Assembly: GCF_017744155.1 (NCBI RefSeq)
Contig: NZ_JAGHQT010000003.1
Location: forward strand, 302,107-366,106
Origin: Endozoicomonas sp. G2_1
GTDB taxonomy: Bacteria; Pseudomonadota; Gammaproteobacteria; Enterobacterales; Alteromonadaceae
Reading direction: 5' to 3'
Length of the DNA: 64,000 nucleotides
The translations under genes were made by a program, and so were the position numbers. Numbering within the stretch: the first letter of the stretch is position 1; each line of letters opens with the position of its first letter. Positions 53,410 through 62,651 of this stretch are shown one piece after another. A model generated the notes under the pieces. The model made no database searches. It worked only from the letters and a program-made list of their open reading frames with translations, and was not told where the DNA came from.

Positions 53410-55661
53410 TGAGTACTTTTTCATTAAAAAAATCATCATTAGCGGTATTGACTGCTTTATCGGCGTTAACTGTTTCTTTAAACGCGGTAGCGGAAGATGA
53501 TGACAATACCAAATCTGAGTATGTTGAGCGTATCAGTATAATCGGTCATGGCGATAAGCTCAGGACAGAAGCGGGTTCTGCTACGCTTATTTCTGAAGTT
53601 GAACTAGAGAAATTCAAGTTTGACGATATCAACCGTGTTTTAGCTAACGTACCAGGCGTTAATATTCGTGAAGAAGACGGTTTTGGCTTGCGCCCTAACA
53701 TTGGTTTTCGCGGTGCAACACCTGAGCGCAGTCGTAAAATTACCATTATGGAAGACGGCGTATTAATTGGCCCTGCACCATATTCAGCACCACCCGCTTA
53801 CTATTTTCCACTCGTTAATAAAGCAACAGCAGTTGAAGTATTTAAAGGCCCTGCTGCGATTAAATACGGTCCAAATACGGTTGCGGGTGCACTGAACTTG
53901 GTGACTCGCCAAGTACCTGATGCCAGTGAAGGCCAAGTTGACTTAGCTGTTGGTAGTGATTCATACAAAAAAGCTCATGCGTTTTACGGTAACACTATTG
54001 GTGATTTTGGCTTTTTAGTTGAAGGTATTCACTTAGAGTCTGACGGTTTTAAAGAGCTCGATGGCGGCGGCGATACTGGTTTTGAGAAAAACGATATTTT
54101 AGTTAAGTTCAACTACCAGCTAGAAGGTAAGCGTTTTAATCAGTTATTTGAATTGAAATGGTCTTATGCTGATGAGAATTCAGATGAGAGTTACCTTGGT
54201 TTGACTGATGAAGATTTTGCGGCAAATCCTAACCGTCGTTACATTGCCAGTCAGCTTGACAACTTTGAATCAAACCACCGTCAAGTGCAGTTTAGCCATT
54301 TTTTAGAAGGCGATAACTTTGACGTAACGACGCGTGTTTATCGCAACGATTATCAGCGTGATTGGTTCAAGTTGAACAACTTTAATTCTTTCGGTGGTGT
54401 TAGTGCTGACGTTCAGGAAGTGCTAGCGAACCCTGAAGATAATCAGCGCTTTTTGAGTTTGTTACGCGGTGAAGTAGACACGGTTCAAGCGTTTGAAAAG
54501 ATTCTTGTCGGTAATAATGGCCGCAAATACTACTCACAAGGTATTCAGTCTGAGTTGCACTTGACCACTAAATTGTTTGGTTTAGAGCACAAACTAAACG
54601 CTGGTATTCGTTTTCACAACGATCAAATTGAGCGTAATCACACCGAGGACAGTTTTGATGTTCGCTCGGGTAATTTAGTCTCTGATGGTGCGGCTCAAGT
54701 AGCAACAACCACTAACTTAGAAGAAACAGACGCTTGGTCAGTATTTATTCAAGACACCTTACACTTTGGTGATTTGGCGACGACTTTTGGTGTTCGCGGT
54801 GAGTTTATTGATGGCCACTTCCAAAATCGTGCGCCGGGTCGTGAAGGCGACTTTTTGAATAAGAAAACCCGTATTTGGTTACCGAGCTTTAGTGCGTTTT
54901 ATACTTTGAGTGAAAATGCGGGCTTATTGTTTGGTGTTCATGAAGGCTTTATTCCAACGAGTCCGCAGGAGCCACCAGGTGTAGAAATTGAAAACAGCGT
55001 TAACTATGAGTTTGGTGGTCGTTACAACGACGGTACCAGTAAACTTGAAGCAGTTGTCTTCTTTAATGATATTAGTAATTTAAAGGAAAGCTGTTCATTC
55101 TCTGCATCGTCTTCTTGTGGCGGTAATCTCGATGCCGAGTTTAACGGTGGTGAAGTTGATATTTATGGTTTAGAGTTTTCTGCTAGTCATACTTTTGAAT
55201 TGAATAGTAACTTTGATCTACCTGTATCACTTGTCTACACCTATACAGACTCAGAGTTCAAAACTAGCTTCGATTCAGACTTCCCACAATGGGGACGAAT
55301 CGAAGCAGGTGATGAACTGCCTTACTTACCTGAAAACCAGCTGACACTAAACATTGGCTTGGCGGCGGATAATTGGGAAGTGAGTTTAATTGCTCGTTAC
55401 ATCGATGAGTTGTTAGAAGCGTCTGGTGATAGTTTTACTGGTGCTGATGGCCGCTTTGTCAGTATCCCGTTAAGTGGCGTAACCACTGAAGCCTATACAG
55501 TTGTTGATTTGTCTGCGAGTTACAGCTTGCAAGATTACGGTCAAGTTTACTTAAAGGTCGACAATATTTTTGACGAGCAAGAAATTGTCAGCCGCCGCCC
55601 ATATGGCGCACGTCCAAGTAAACCACAACAAGTATTTGTTGGTTATAAATACAGTTTTTAA
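53409..55661 (+). CDS. FecA-like TonB-dependent receptor
   Basis: A 750-residue outer membrane receptor with a signal peptide (AVLTALSALTVSLNAVA) and plug domain. The stretch GLRPNIGFRGATPERSRKI and the following MEDGVLIGPAPYSAPPAYYF match FecA-type receptors. The barrel ends with VFVGYKYSF, the usual terminal Phe. It probably imports a ferric or other metal complex handled with the imelysin and DUF4856 lipoproteins. The exact ligand is unknown. The start overlaps the imelysin stop. Confidence 0.9.
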   Translation: MSTFSLKKSSLAVLTALSALTVSLNAVAEDDDNTKSEYVERISIIGHGDKLRTEAGSATLISEVELEKFKFDDINRVLANVPGVNIREEDGFGLRPNIGFRGATPERSRKITIMEDGVLIGPAPYSAPPAYYFPLVNKATAVEVFKGPAAIKYGPNTVAGALNLVTRQVPDASEGQVDLAVGSDSYKKAHAFYGNTIGDFGFLVEGIHLESDGFKELDGGGDTGFEKNDILVKFNYQLEGKRFNQLFELKWSYADENSDESYLGLTDEDFAANPNRRYIASQLDNFESNHRQVQFSHFLEGDNFDVTTRVYRNDYQRDWFKLNNFNSFGGVSADVQEVLANPEDNQRFLSLLRGEVDTVQAFEKILVGNNGRKYYSQGIQSELHLTTKLFGLEHKLNAGIRFHNDQIERNHTEDSFDVRSGNLVSDGAAQVATTTNLEETDAWSVFIQDTLHFGDLATTFGVRGEFIDGHFQNRAPGREGDFLNKKTRIWLPSFSAFYTLSENAGLLFGVHEGFIPTSPQEPPGVEIENSVNYEFGGRYNDGTSKLEAVVFFNDISNLKESCSFSASSSCGGNLDAEFNGGEVDIYGLEFSASHTFELNSNFDLPVSLVYTYTDSEFKTSFDSDFPQWGRIEAGDELPYLPENQLTLNIGLAADNWEVSLIARYIDELLEASGDSFTGADGRFVSIPLSGVTTEAYTVVDLSASYSLQDYGQVYLKVDNIFDEQEIVSRRPYGARPSKPQQVFVGYKYSF

Positions 55662-55681
55662 CGGACTATTTTTACAGACTA

Positions 55682-55711
55682 TACCGCGTCTTAATCAACC
55701 GAGACGCGGTA
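55682..55711 (+). terminator. Hairpin after the FecA-like receptor gene
   Basis: 10-bp stem (TACCGCGTCT / AGACGCGGTA) with a 10-base loop, 20 bases after the stop. No T-run follows, so termination is uncertain; it could be an mRNA stabiliser before the hydroxylase gene. Confidence 0.4.
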
Positions 55712-55767
55712 AATCTGATATCATGGGAGGATATTGTTTAATTAGTAATTTAAAGAGCCAGTAGCAT

Positions 55768-56754
55768 ATGTTGGATTTTTTATCATTGAATTTGACCGAC
55801 CTAAGTCAATATTTAGTCGATGCCAATAAGCGTATTTACTGGGGCTATTTATTTTCTGCACTCGCGCTTGCTATTCCGGTTTTTCTCGCACAAAAAAGCC
55901 AAAAATTTCAAAATAAATCAGTCGTTAATTTTTTTCGCTTTGTTTTTCCAAAAAACATCTACACGGCCAGATCTGCTCGTCATGACTATGCCTTGTTAGT
56001 GTTTAACAAACTGATTAAAGCGGCTTTATTCCCAGTTGTCGCGGTCACTATGGTGCCGATTGCTCTGGCGGTTTCAGGTGGGCTAGAAGCGTTATTTGGC
56101 TATTTTGAGCATTTTCAGTTATCGACAACGGCTGTTATTGCTATATTCACTTTTTTGTTGTTTATCGTCGACGATTTTACTCGTTTCTTGTTACATTACT
56201 TACTGCATAAAGTGCCGATTTTGTGGGAGTTTCACAAGGTTCACCACTCAGCAGAAGTGATGACTCCATTTACCATCTATCGCTCACATCCTGTAGAAAG
56301 TTACTTGTACGCCTGTCGTATGGCACTCACTCAAGGCTTTGTTGTGGGTGTTTGTTATTACTTCTTGGGGCCAACATTGCAAATGTTTGACATTTTAGGC
56401 GCCAATGCCTTTGTTTTTATTTTTAATATTATGGGTTCTAATTTGCGCCACAGTCATATTTGGTTGAGCTGGGGCGATAAAATTGAAGGTTGGTTTATCA
56501 GCCCGGCCCAGCATCAAATTCACCACAGTACCAACCCCAAACACTTCGATGTTAACCTTGGTTCTGCGTTGGCAATTTGGGATCGCATGATTAATAACTT
56601 AGTGAAAGCATCTAGCGTTAAAAGTCTGTCGATTGGACTGGGTAATAGTGTCGATCACAGTAGCTTATGGCAAATTTACCTTGATCCACTGCGCAGAGCG
56701 GGTAAGCGTATTGTCCGCAAACTTGGCATTAAGCAGACCAAAACAGCGCCTTAA
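55768..56754 (+). CDS. Sterol desaturase/fatty acid hydroxylase superfamily protein
   Basis: A 328-residue membrane protein with several hydrophobic segments and the diiron histidine clusters: HYLLHKVPILWEFHKVHHS (HxxxH and HxxHH), RHSHIW, and QHQIHHSTNPKHFD. The family hydroxylates or desaturates lipids. The substrate is unknown. It lies 106 bases after the FecA-like receptor, with a hairpin between, so co-transcription is possible but not certain. Iron from the uptake locus would be needed for the diiron site. Confidence 0.9.
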   Translation: MLDFLSLNLTDLSQYLVDANKRIYWGYLFSALALAIPVFLAQKSQKFQNKSVVNFFRFVFPKNIYTARSARHDYALLVFNKLIKAALFPVVAVTMVPIALAVSGGLEALFGYFEHFQLSTTAVIAIFTFLLFIVDDFTRFLLHYLLHKVPILWEFHKVHHSAEVMTPFTIYRSHPVESYLYACRMALTQGFVVGVCYYFLGPTLQMFDILGANAFVFIFNIMGSNLRHSHIWLSWGDKIEGWFISPAQHQIHHSTNPKHFDVNLGSALAIWDRMINNLVKASSVKSLSIGLGNSVDHSSLWQIYLDPLRRAGKRIVRKLGIKQTKTAP

Positions 56755-56788
56755 TATTTTATTCCACGGTTAGTAGAGCAACTATATT

Positions 56789-57379
56789 ATGCTGAACTTT
56801 TCTCCCTCATGTGAGCGCAATAAAGACGTTATCTTGGCTCAATTAAGTAAGCTCTTGAAAGCAGGTGATCGCGTTTTAGAAATTGGCAGCTTGTCTGGCC
56901 AGCACGCGCTTCACTTTTGTGCTCAGCGTGCCGAAATCACCTGGCAATGTAGCGATATTGAAGAAAACATCGCGTCACTAGCCCAAAACATTACCGATTA
57001 CGGCAGTGAAAATTGTTTAGCACCTATAGCGCTAACGCTTGGGCAACCTTGGCATTATCAGGAAAGTTACGATGTCGTGTTTACCGCCAACACTTTACAT
57101 ATTGTTAGTCCAATACTTGTTGAATCTTTCTTCAGGCAAGTTAGCCCTTTAATTAAACCAGATGGTCTAATGCTTATTTATGGCCCGTTTAAGTATCAAG
57201 GGCAATTTACTAGCCCAAGTAACGGCGAGTTTGAGCTGTGGTTGAAAGATCGAGATAGCCAAAGTGGTATTCGCGACTTTGAGTGGATTGCTGAACTCGC
57301 CCAACAACAAGGCTTTGAACTGGTAAGTGATATTAATATGCCAGCTAATAATCAACTATTGGTTTGGCGTAAAAAATAG
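56789..57379 (+). CDS. DUF938 SAM-dependent methyltransferase-like protein
   Basis: A 196-residue protein with the DUF938 start (FSPSCERNKDVILAQL) and a class I methyltransferase SAM motif (VLEIGSLSGQHALHF), then DVVFTANTLHIV and LMLIYGPFKYQG. The substrate is unknown. It follows the hydroxylase gene by 34 bases and ends 23 bases from the convergent thioredoxin gene. Confidence 0.88.
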   Translation: MLNFSPSCERNKDVILAQLSKLLKAGDRVLEIGSLSGQHALHFCAQRAEITWQCSDIEENIASLAQNITDYGSENCLAPIALTLGQPWHYQESYDVVFTANTLHIVSPILVESFFRQVSPLIKPDGLMLIYGPFKYQGQFTSPSNGEFELWLKDRDSQSGIRDFEWIAELAQQQGFELVSDINMPANNQLLVWRKK

Positions 57380-57402
57380 TAGTTGAATGTTAGATACACA
57401 CT

Positions 57403-57867
57403 TTATTGTTTGAGCGCTTGCTGAATTTTCTGTTCGTACTGCGCCATTTTCTCTACTTTAAAGCCAGTATGGCGAGCAATAACCTTACCATTGCGATCTA
57501 ACACGAAACTGGTTGGCATACCTTCAAGTTGATAGCTGCGGGCAACTCGTCCTTCTGAGTCGTAGAAAATATCAAACGTGGCTGGTACTTCGGCAAGAAA
57601 CTCTTTGGCAAAGCTTTGGTCGTAATCAACATTAACCGCAAGCACAACTAGCCCTTGTTGTTGATATTTCGCCTGCATCTCATTGAGCCAAGGAAATGCT
57701 TTGCGGCAAGGGGTGCACCAAGAAGCCCAGAAATCTAAATAAACGACTTTACCTTGATGCTGAGCGAGTTCGGTTTTAAATGCTGCAATGATATTATTCT
57801 CGGCCTTAACCACTGGCGTGTGAACTAATAGCATAATGACAAGTATAGAAGTTATTAAGGTTTTCAT
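57403..57867 (-). CDS. TlpA/ResA-type periplasmic thioredoxin
   Basis: A 154-residue exported disulfide reductase. A signal peptide (LITSILVIMLLVHTPVVKA) precedes a thioredoxin fold with the active site FWASWCTPCRKAFPW and the cis-proline loop GMPTSFVLDRNG. It probably reduces cysteines in the periplasm, for example in cytochrome maturation. No cytochrome maturation genes are adjacent. It is divergent from the next exported protein. Confidence 0.9.
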   Translation of the reverse strand: MKTLITSILVIMLLVHTPVVKAENNIIAAFKTELAQHQGKVVYLDFWASWCTPCRKAFPWLNEMQAKYQQQGLVVLAVNVDYDQSFAKEFLAEVPATFDIFYDSEGRVARSYQLEGMPTSFVLDRNGKVIARHTGFKVEKMAQYEQKIQQALKQ

Positions 57868-57949
57868 GAGCTTATAAATATTACATCAATGGTGCTTTCG
57901 CTTTAGCATAGCGTATACCAGTTAACTAATCATTACTATGAAGGTAAAA

Positions 57950-58426
57950 ATGAATAAATTTGTTATTGTTTATTTGCTGTTTTTTTCTGGCCTTGTCGGC
58001 GCACAGCCGTTGCCAGCCATTGATGCAGATCACGAACATCAGCAGTGGTTGAAAGACCAATTTTCCGCCAAACATCAAGCGTTAATACCGGTAGTCGCGG
58101 TTGCTGATATGTTTCACGGTTGTAATCAAGAGCGAAAGTCGGAACCGGTTAATTACCAAGTCAAAGATTTAGTGACCCGAGTTGATCGAGACAAATTGGC
58201 GCAAATGCTGTCGATTTGTTTAGCGGAAGATTCACCTAAATCAGATGTCGCCTTAAACTTTGGTTTGGAAAGCTGCTTTAGTGAACAGTTTAGTCACTTA
58301 CCGACAGCAGAAAAGGCAGAAAAAATGGTGTTGGTAACAAATACTATTAAGCAACTACCGCGAGCAGAGCGACAAAAGAGTTTCACCTTGTGTGTTACGG
58401 AGCAAGCAATTCAATACTTGCAGTAG
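57950..58426 (+). CDS. Small exported hypothetical protein with conserved cysteines
   Basis: A 158-residue protein with a signal peptide (FVIVYLLFFSGLVGA) and a mature part containing four cysteines (FHGCNQE, LSICLAED, ESCFSEQ, TLCVTE), which may form two disulfides. No family recognised. The ATG at 57950 has GAAGGT just upstream; ATG 57938 is also in frame. It is divergent from a TlpA-type thioredoxin, a possible partner given the cysteines, and lies 145 bases before ompR. Confidence 0.72.
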   Translation: MNKFVIVYLLFFSGLVGAQPLPAIDADHEHQQWLKDQFSAKHQALIPVVAVADMFHGCNQERKSEPVNYQVKDLVTRVDRDKLAQMLSICLAEDSPKSDVALNFGLESCFSEQFSHLPTAEKAEKMVLVTNTIKQLPRAERQKSFTLCVTEQAIQYLQ

Positions 58427-58570
58427 TCTGTTTTGCGTTTGACAACAATGAGATGCGAAGTTAATACTTTGTAACAAATGGCTGTATCAAAAAGCTGACA
58501 ACATTTGTTAAGCTATCAATTATTAAGTATATGTTATTGCAAGTCTAAGACGAGTTGTTAAGGCGAGAAG

Positions 58571-59296
58571 ATGGGACAAGAAACACCAAAAATTTTAGTG
58601 GTTGACGATGATATGCGCTTACGTTCTTTGCTTGAACGCTATCTTGTGGAACAAGGTTTTGTTGTTCGCAGCGCCGCTAATTCAGAGCAAATGGATCGCT
58701 TAATCGAGCGTGAAAACTTCCACCTTTTAGTACTCGACTTAATGCTGCCTGGTGAAGATGGTTTGTCTATTTGTCGCCGCTTAAGACAGCAAAACAACGA
58801 TATTCCAATTGTTATGTTAACGGCAAAAGGCGATGAAGTAGATCGCATCATTGGTTTAGAAATTGGCGCCGATGACTATATGCCAAAGCCGTTTAACCCT
58901 CGCGAGTTGTTAGCGCGTATTAAAGCGGTATTGCGTCGTAAAGTTCAAGAGGCACCTGGTGCGCCGTCGATGGAAGAAAACGTGATTAGTTTCGGCGAAT
59001 ATGAACTCAACCTTGCAACGCGAGAAATGCGCAAAGGCGAAGTGAGTATGCCACTCACTAGTGGTGAATTTGCTGTGCTAAAAGCGTTAATTACCCATCC
59101 TAGAGAGCCTTTATCTCGCGACAAGTTGATGAACCTTGCTCGCGGTCGAGATTATTCTGCACTAGAACGCAGTATTGATGTACAAGTTTCGCGTCTTCGC
59201 CGTATGCTTGAGGCTGACCCAGCCAAACCTCGTTATATTCAAACAGTTTGGGGCTTAGGGTATGTCTTTGTTCCCGACGGTGCTGAAGTGGCTTAG
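58571..59296 (+). CDS. ompR: Two-component response regulator OmpR
   Basis: A 241-residue DNA-binding regulator. The receiver domain has VVDDDMRL at the start and the phospho-acceptor Asp56 in LLVLDLMLPGEDG. The Lys switch is in DDYMPKPFNPREL. A winged-helix domain closes the protein (LTSGEFAVLKALI, RSIDVQVSRLRRMLE, TVWGLGYVFVPDG). The E. coli counterpart controls porins and envelope functions in response to osmolarity and pH. It is followed by envZ with 24 bases between. Confidence 0.97.
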   Translation: MGQETPKILVVDDDMRLRSLLERYLVEQGFVVRSAANSEQMDRLIERENFHLLVLDLMLPGEDGLSICRRLRQQNNDIPIVMLTAKGDEVDRIIGLEIGADDYMPKPFNPRELLARIKAVLRRKVQEAPGAPSMEENVISFGEYELNLATREMRKGEVSMPLTSGEFAVLKALITHPREPLSRDKLMNLARGRDYSALERSIDVQVSRLRRMLEADPAKPRYIQTVWGLGYVFVPDGAEVA

Positions 59297-59320
59297 TTAG
59301 CCACTTTTTCTTTTTTAGTT

Positions 59321-60613
59321 ATGAAGTTATTGCCGCGCAGTGCGTTCGGTCAAACTGTATTGCTGATTGGTGTGTTATTACTGCTTAATCAAGTGGTATC
59401 TTACGTTTCAATTGCCCTGTACATTATCCAGCCCAATTCTCAGCAAATTAATCAATTGCTCGCCAAACAGGTACGTGTTGTATTTATCGATGTTAAAGAT
59501 GTTGGCCTGTCGCCAGCAATGGCGAAGGCGTTTCAACAAGAAACGGGTATTGGTGTTTATCATGAAGACGATGCCTTAAAACTCGGCCTTGCCCAGGCTA
59601 TTCACTATCCTTATAAGTCAGAAGAAATGTCGCTGTTATTAGGTGGCCGCGCCGAAGTAAGAATTTCACAAGGTGATGAATATTTATTTTGGATTCGGCC
59701 ACCACAGGCGCCGAGCTTATGGGTGAAAATACCGTTAACGGGTTTAGAAACGGCTAATCTATCACCGTTGATTTTTATTCTGGTAGTGATCAGCTTACTT
59801 AGCGTTGCTGGCGGATGGCTGTTTGTTAGACAGCTGAACCGACCTTTGAGCGCATTGCAACACGCTGCCAAAGAAGTCGGCCGAGGCGATTTTCCCGAAC
59901 CACTTGAGGAACGTGGCACCAGTGAAGTAGTCGCCGTGACTCAAGCGTTTAATCATATGTCTAAGGGCATTAAGCAGCTAGAAGATGATCGCAACTTGTT
60001 AATGGCGGGCATTTCCCACGACTTGCGAACACCGTTAACCCGCATTCGACTGTCGACAGAAATGATGTCTGAACAAGACGAATTTTTGAAAGAAGGTATT
60101 GAGAGTGATATCGATGATATGAATAAAATCATCGACCAGTTCATTGACTATATTCGTTACGATACTAACGACAAAGCTGAACCCGGCGACTTAAATATTT
60201 TGGTTGAAGAAGTAGTGCAAGCCGAATCTATTGTTGAACGCAATATTGAGTTTATTGCAGGAAATTTGCCCAGTATTCCACTGCGCTACATTGCCATTAA
60301 GCGAGTGATCGCGAACCTAGTGCAAAATGCTTTGCGCTATACCGAGGGCACAATATTAGTAGAAACGGGCTTTGACGATAAAACTAAACACGCTTACGTA
60401 ACGGTATCGGATGAAGGTGACGGCATCCCTGAAGACGATATTGAACGTTTGTTTCAGCCTTTTACTCAAGGTGACAAAGCACGCGGTACTGAGGGTAGTG
60501 GTTTAGGGCTAGCGATTATCAAACGCATTGTCGATATGCACGGCGGTAAGGTTAAGTTGAGCAATCGCTCTGAAGGCGGTTTAAAAGCTCAGGTGTGTTT
60601 ACCTATTGATTAA
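59321..60613 (+). CDS. envZ: Sensor histidine kinase EnvZ
   Basis: A 430-residue inner membrane kinase. It has an N-terminal helix ([18 protein letters not shown]), a periplasmic loop of about 115 residues, a second helix ([20 protein letters not shown]), HAMP, and the phospho-acceptor His233 in [13 protein letters not shown]. The ATP-binding boxes are [21 protein letters not shown] and [18 protein letters not shown]. It pairs with OmpR upstream and is convergent with pckA, the E. coli arrangement. Confidence 0.96.
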   Translation: MKLLPRSAFGQTVLLIGVLLLLNQVVSYVSIALYIIQPNSQQINQLLAKQVRVVFIDVKDVGLSPAMAKAFQQETGIGVYHEDDALKLGLAQAIHYPYKSEEMSLLLGGRAEVRISQGDEYLFWIRPPQAPSLWVKIPLTGLETANLSPLIFILVVISLLSVAGGWLFVRQLNRPLSALQHAAKEVGRGDFPEPLEERGTSEVVAVTQAFNHMSKGIKQLEDDRNLLMAGISHDLRTPLTRIRLSTEMMSEQDEFLKEGIESDIDDMNKIIDQFIDYIRYDTNDKAEPGDLNILVEEVVQAESIVERNIEFIAGNLPSIPLRYIAIKRVIANLVQNALRYTEGTILVETGFDDKTKHAYVTVSDEGDGIPEDDIERLFQPFTQGDKARGTEGSGLGLAIIKRIVDMHGGKVKLSNRSEGGLKAQVCLPID

Positions 60614-60679
60614 TTGCAGCAAGCGGAACTCATTGCTAAACCGGTTGGTGAATGAGTTTATCTATCTTTAAAACTATAA

Positions 60680-60709
60680 AAAAACGCGACTCAAATGAGT
60701 CGCGTTTTT
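60680..60709. terminator. Bidirectional terminator between envZ and pckA
   Basis: 13-bp inverted repeat with core CGCGACTC / GAGTCGCG, a 4-base loop, an A-run on the left and T-run on the right. It lies between convergent genes, 66 bases after the envZ stop and 54 bases from the pckA stop. Confidence 0.92.
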
Positions 60710-60763
60710 GATATTAATGACTTATTTTCTCGGCAGCGTTACCACCGAGAAAGTTGAACTCAA

Positions 60764-62374
60764 TTATAATTGAGGACCAGCACTCACTAGTGACTTGCCG
60801 TTGTCAGTATCAGTGAACTTGTCAAAGTTGTTGACGAAGCGGTTTGCTAAGTCTTGTGCTTTAGCTTGCCAATCAGCAGCGTCTTGGTAAGTATCACGCG
60901 GGTCTAAAATGTCGCCTTCAACACCGTCAATTTGCGTCGGAATACTCAAGTTAAACAGCGGTAATACTTCAGTTTCAGCATTGTCGATTGAACCGTCTAA
61001 AATCGCATCGATAATAGCACGTGTTGCTTTGATTGAAATGCGCTTGCCAGTACCATTCCAACCGGTATTTACTAAGTATGCTTCTGCGCCAACTGCTTGC
61101 ATGCGCTTGCGTAAAACTTCTGCATACTGAGTAGGGTGTAAGCTTAAGAATGCCGCACCAAAACAGCTCGAGAACGTTGGTGTTGGTTCAGTAATACCAC
61201 GCTCAGTACCGGCTAATTTAGCGGTGAAACCAGATAAGAAGTAGTATTCAGTTTGTTCTGGCGTAAGCTTAGCAACTGGCGGTAATACACCAAAAGCATC
61301 TGCGGTTAAGAAAATAACTTTCTTGGCGTGACCTGCACGAGAAATTGGCTTAACAATGTTATCAATGTGGTGAATTGGGTATGAAACACGCGTGTTCTCA
61401 GTTTTTGAGTTGTCGTCGTAATCAATTTTACCGTTTTCATCAACAGTTACGTTTTCTAACAATGCATCGCGACGGATGGCGTTGTAGATATCTGGTTCGT
61501 TTTCTTTTGATAAGTTGATGGTTTTCGCGTAACAACCACCTTCAAAGTTGAACACGCCATTGTCGTCCCAACCGTGCTCATCATCACCGATAAGTTCGCG
61601 CTTAGGATCGGTAGAAAGAGTCGTTTTACCTGTACCAGATAAACCGAAAAATACGGCTACGTCACCGTCTTTACCAACGTTGGCACTACAGTGCATTGAA
61701 GCAATGCCTTTAAGTGGTAATAGGTAGTTCATCATTGAGAACATACCTTTTTTCATTTCACCGCCGTACCAAGTACCACCGATTAACTGCATTTTTTCAG
61801 TTAGGTTAAAGGCAACAAAGTTTTCTGAGTTTAAACCTTGTTCTTGCCATTGTGGGTTAGTGGTTTTAGCACCGTTCATAACAACGAAGTCTGGCTCGTA
61901 GTTTTCAAGCTCAGCGTCAGTTGGGCGAATGAACATGTTTTTAACAAAGTGAGCTTGCCATGCTACTTCGGTAATAAAGCGCACTTTTAAACGAGTATCT
62001 TCGTTGGCACCACAAAAAGTATCAACAACAAATAAACGCTTACCTGATAACTGCTCAGTCACTAAACCTTTTAGGTGCGACCAAGTTTCTGGCGTCATTG
62101 GCTTATTGTCGTTTTTACCTTGATCAGACCACCAAACAGTGTCGCGAGTAACGTCGTCGCGAACGATGTATTTGTCTTTTGGTGAACGACCAGTAAAGAT
62201 ACCGGTATCAACAGCTACTGCACCTGATTCAGTGACTACACCTTTGTCATAACCCGAGAGACCAGCTTTAGTTTCTTCTTCAAAAAGTAACTCATAAGAT
62301 GGATTGTAAACAATCTCGTCAACGTTATTGATACCGTACTTCGATAAATCAATTGAGTTGGCCAAAGCGGTCAT
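60764..62374 (-). CDS. pckA: Phosphoenolpyruvate carboxykinase (ATP)
   Basis: This enzyme forms PEP from oxaloacetate with ATP, the entry to gluconeogenesis. The 536 residues from ATG 62374 match E. coli PckA (540). The kinase loop [13 protein letters not shown], the metal/OAA region (GDDEHGWDD) and RSPKDKYIV are visible. The frame is open to 62455, but the extra residues resemble no family member, and AGGAG precedes the chosen ATG by about 10 bases. The long upstream region has several palindromes. Confidence 0.97.
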   Translation of the reverse strand: MTALANSIDLSKYGINNVDEIVYNPSYELLFEEETKAGLSGYDKGVVTESGAVAVDTGIFTGRSPKDKYIVRDDVTRDTVWWSDQGKNDNKPMTPETWSHLKGLVTEQLSGKRLFVVDTFCGANEDTRLKVRFITEVAWQAHFVKNMFIRPTDAELENYEPDFVVMNGAKTTNPQWQEQGLNSENFVAFNLTEKMQLIGGTWYGGEMKKGMFSMMNYLLPLKGIASMHCSANVGKDGDVAVFFGLSGTGKTTLSTDPKRELIGDDEHGWDDNGVFNFEGGCYAKTINLSKENEPDIYNAIRRDALLENVTVDENGKIDYDDNSKTENTRVSYPIHHIDNIVKPISRAGHAKKVIFLTADAFGVLPPVAKLTPEQTEYYFLSGFTAKLAGTERGITEPTPTFSSCFGAAFLSLHPTQYAEVLRKRMQAVGAEAYLVNTGWNGTGKRISIKATRAIIDAILDGSIDNAETEVLPLFNLSIPTQIDGVEGDILDPRDTYQDAADWQAKAQDLANRFVNNFDKFTDTDNGKSLVSAGPQL

Positions 62375-62404
62375 AGTGTGTGTGCTCCTAGATAGTGCAA
62401 AGTA

Positions 62405-62416
62405 AGCTGTACAGCT
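62405..62416. promoter_or_regulatory. Perfect palindrome in the pckA 5' region
   Basis: AGCTGTACAGCT, a perfect 12-bp palindrome 31 bases before the pckA start. It contains CTGT and ACAG halves but without the 8-base spacer of a LexA box. An operator or RNA hairpin are both possible. Confidence 0.35.
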
Positions 62417-62503
62417 AATAAAATATGGTTGTTGCTCAGAATTTTCTGAGGCCAAGATTCTAGGCGAATAGCGGCGAAAACTAAAGTAAAAAATCGCTAT
62501 ATC

Positions 62504-62553
62504 ATGAAAGTTTTCATTATGACTTACAAAAATACTTTCAAAGCCCTTTGAAA
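62504..62553. promoter_or_regulatory. Two inverted repeats upstream of pckA
   Basis: ATGAAA-GT-TTTCAT at 62504-62517, and TTTCAAAG-CC-CTTTGAAA at 62536-62553, the second with perfect 8-bp arms. They lie 130-180 bases upstream of pckA. A transcription factor site for catabolic control is the likely reading; the regulator is not identified. Confidence 0.45.
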
Positions 62554-62651
62554 ACCATGTTTTCTGTCCAAATGGTCAGTAAAACAGAGGCTTAATAGTC
62601 AATATTACGCCTGTTATTGCTGTTTGTGAGAAAGTGCAATTAGGTTCGTTA

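Noticed and set aside
62405..62416. LexA box in the pckA leader
   Set aside because: CTGT and ACAG are directly joined without the 8-base spacer, unlike the true boxes at 10261-10298.
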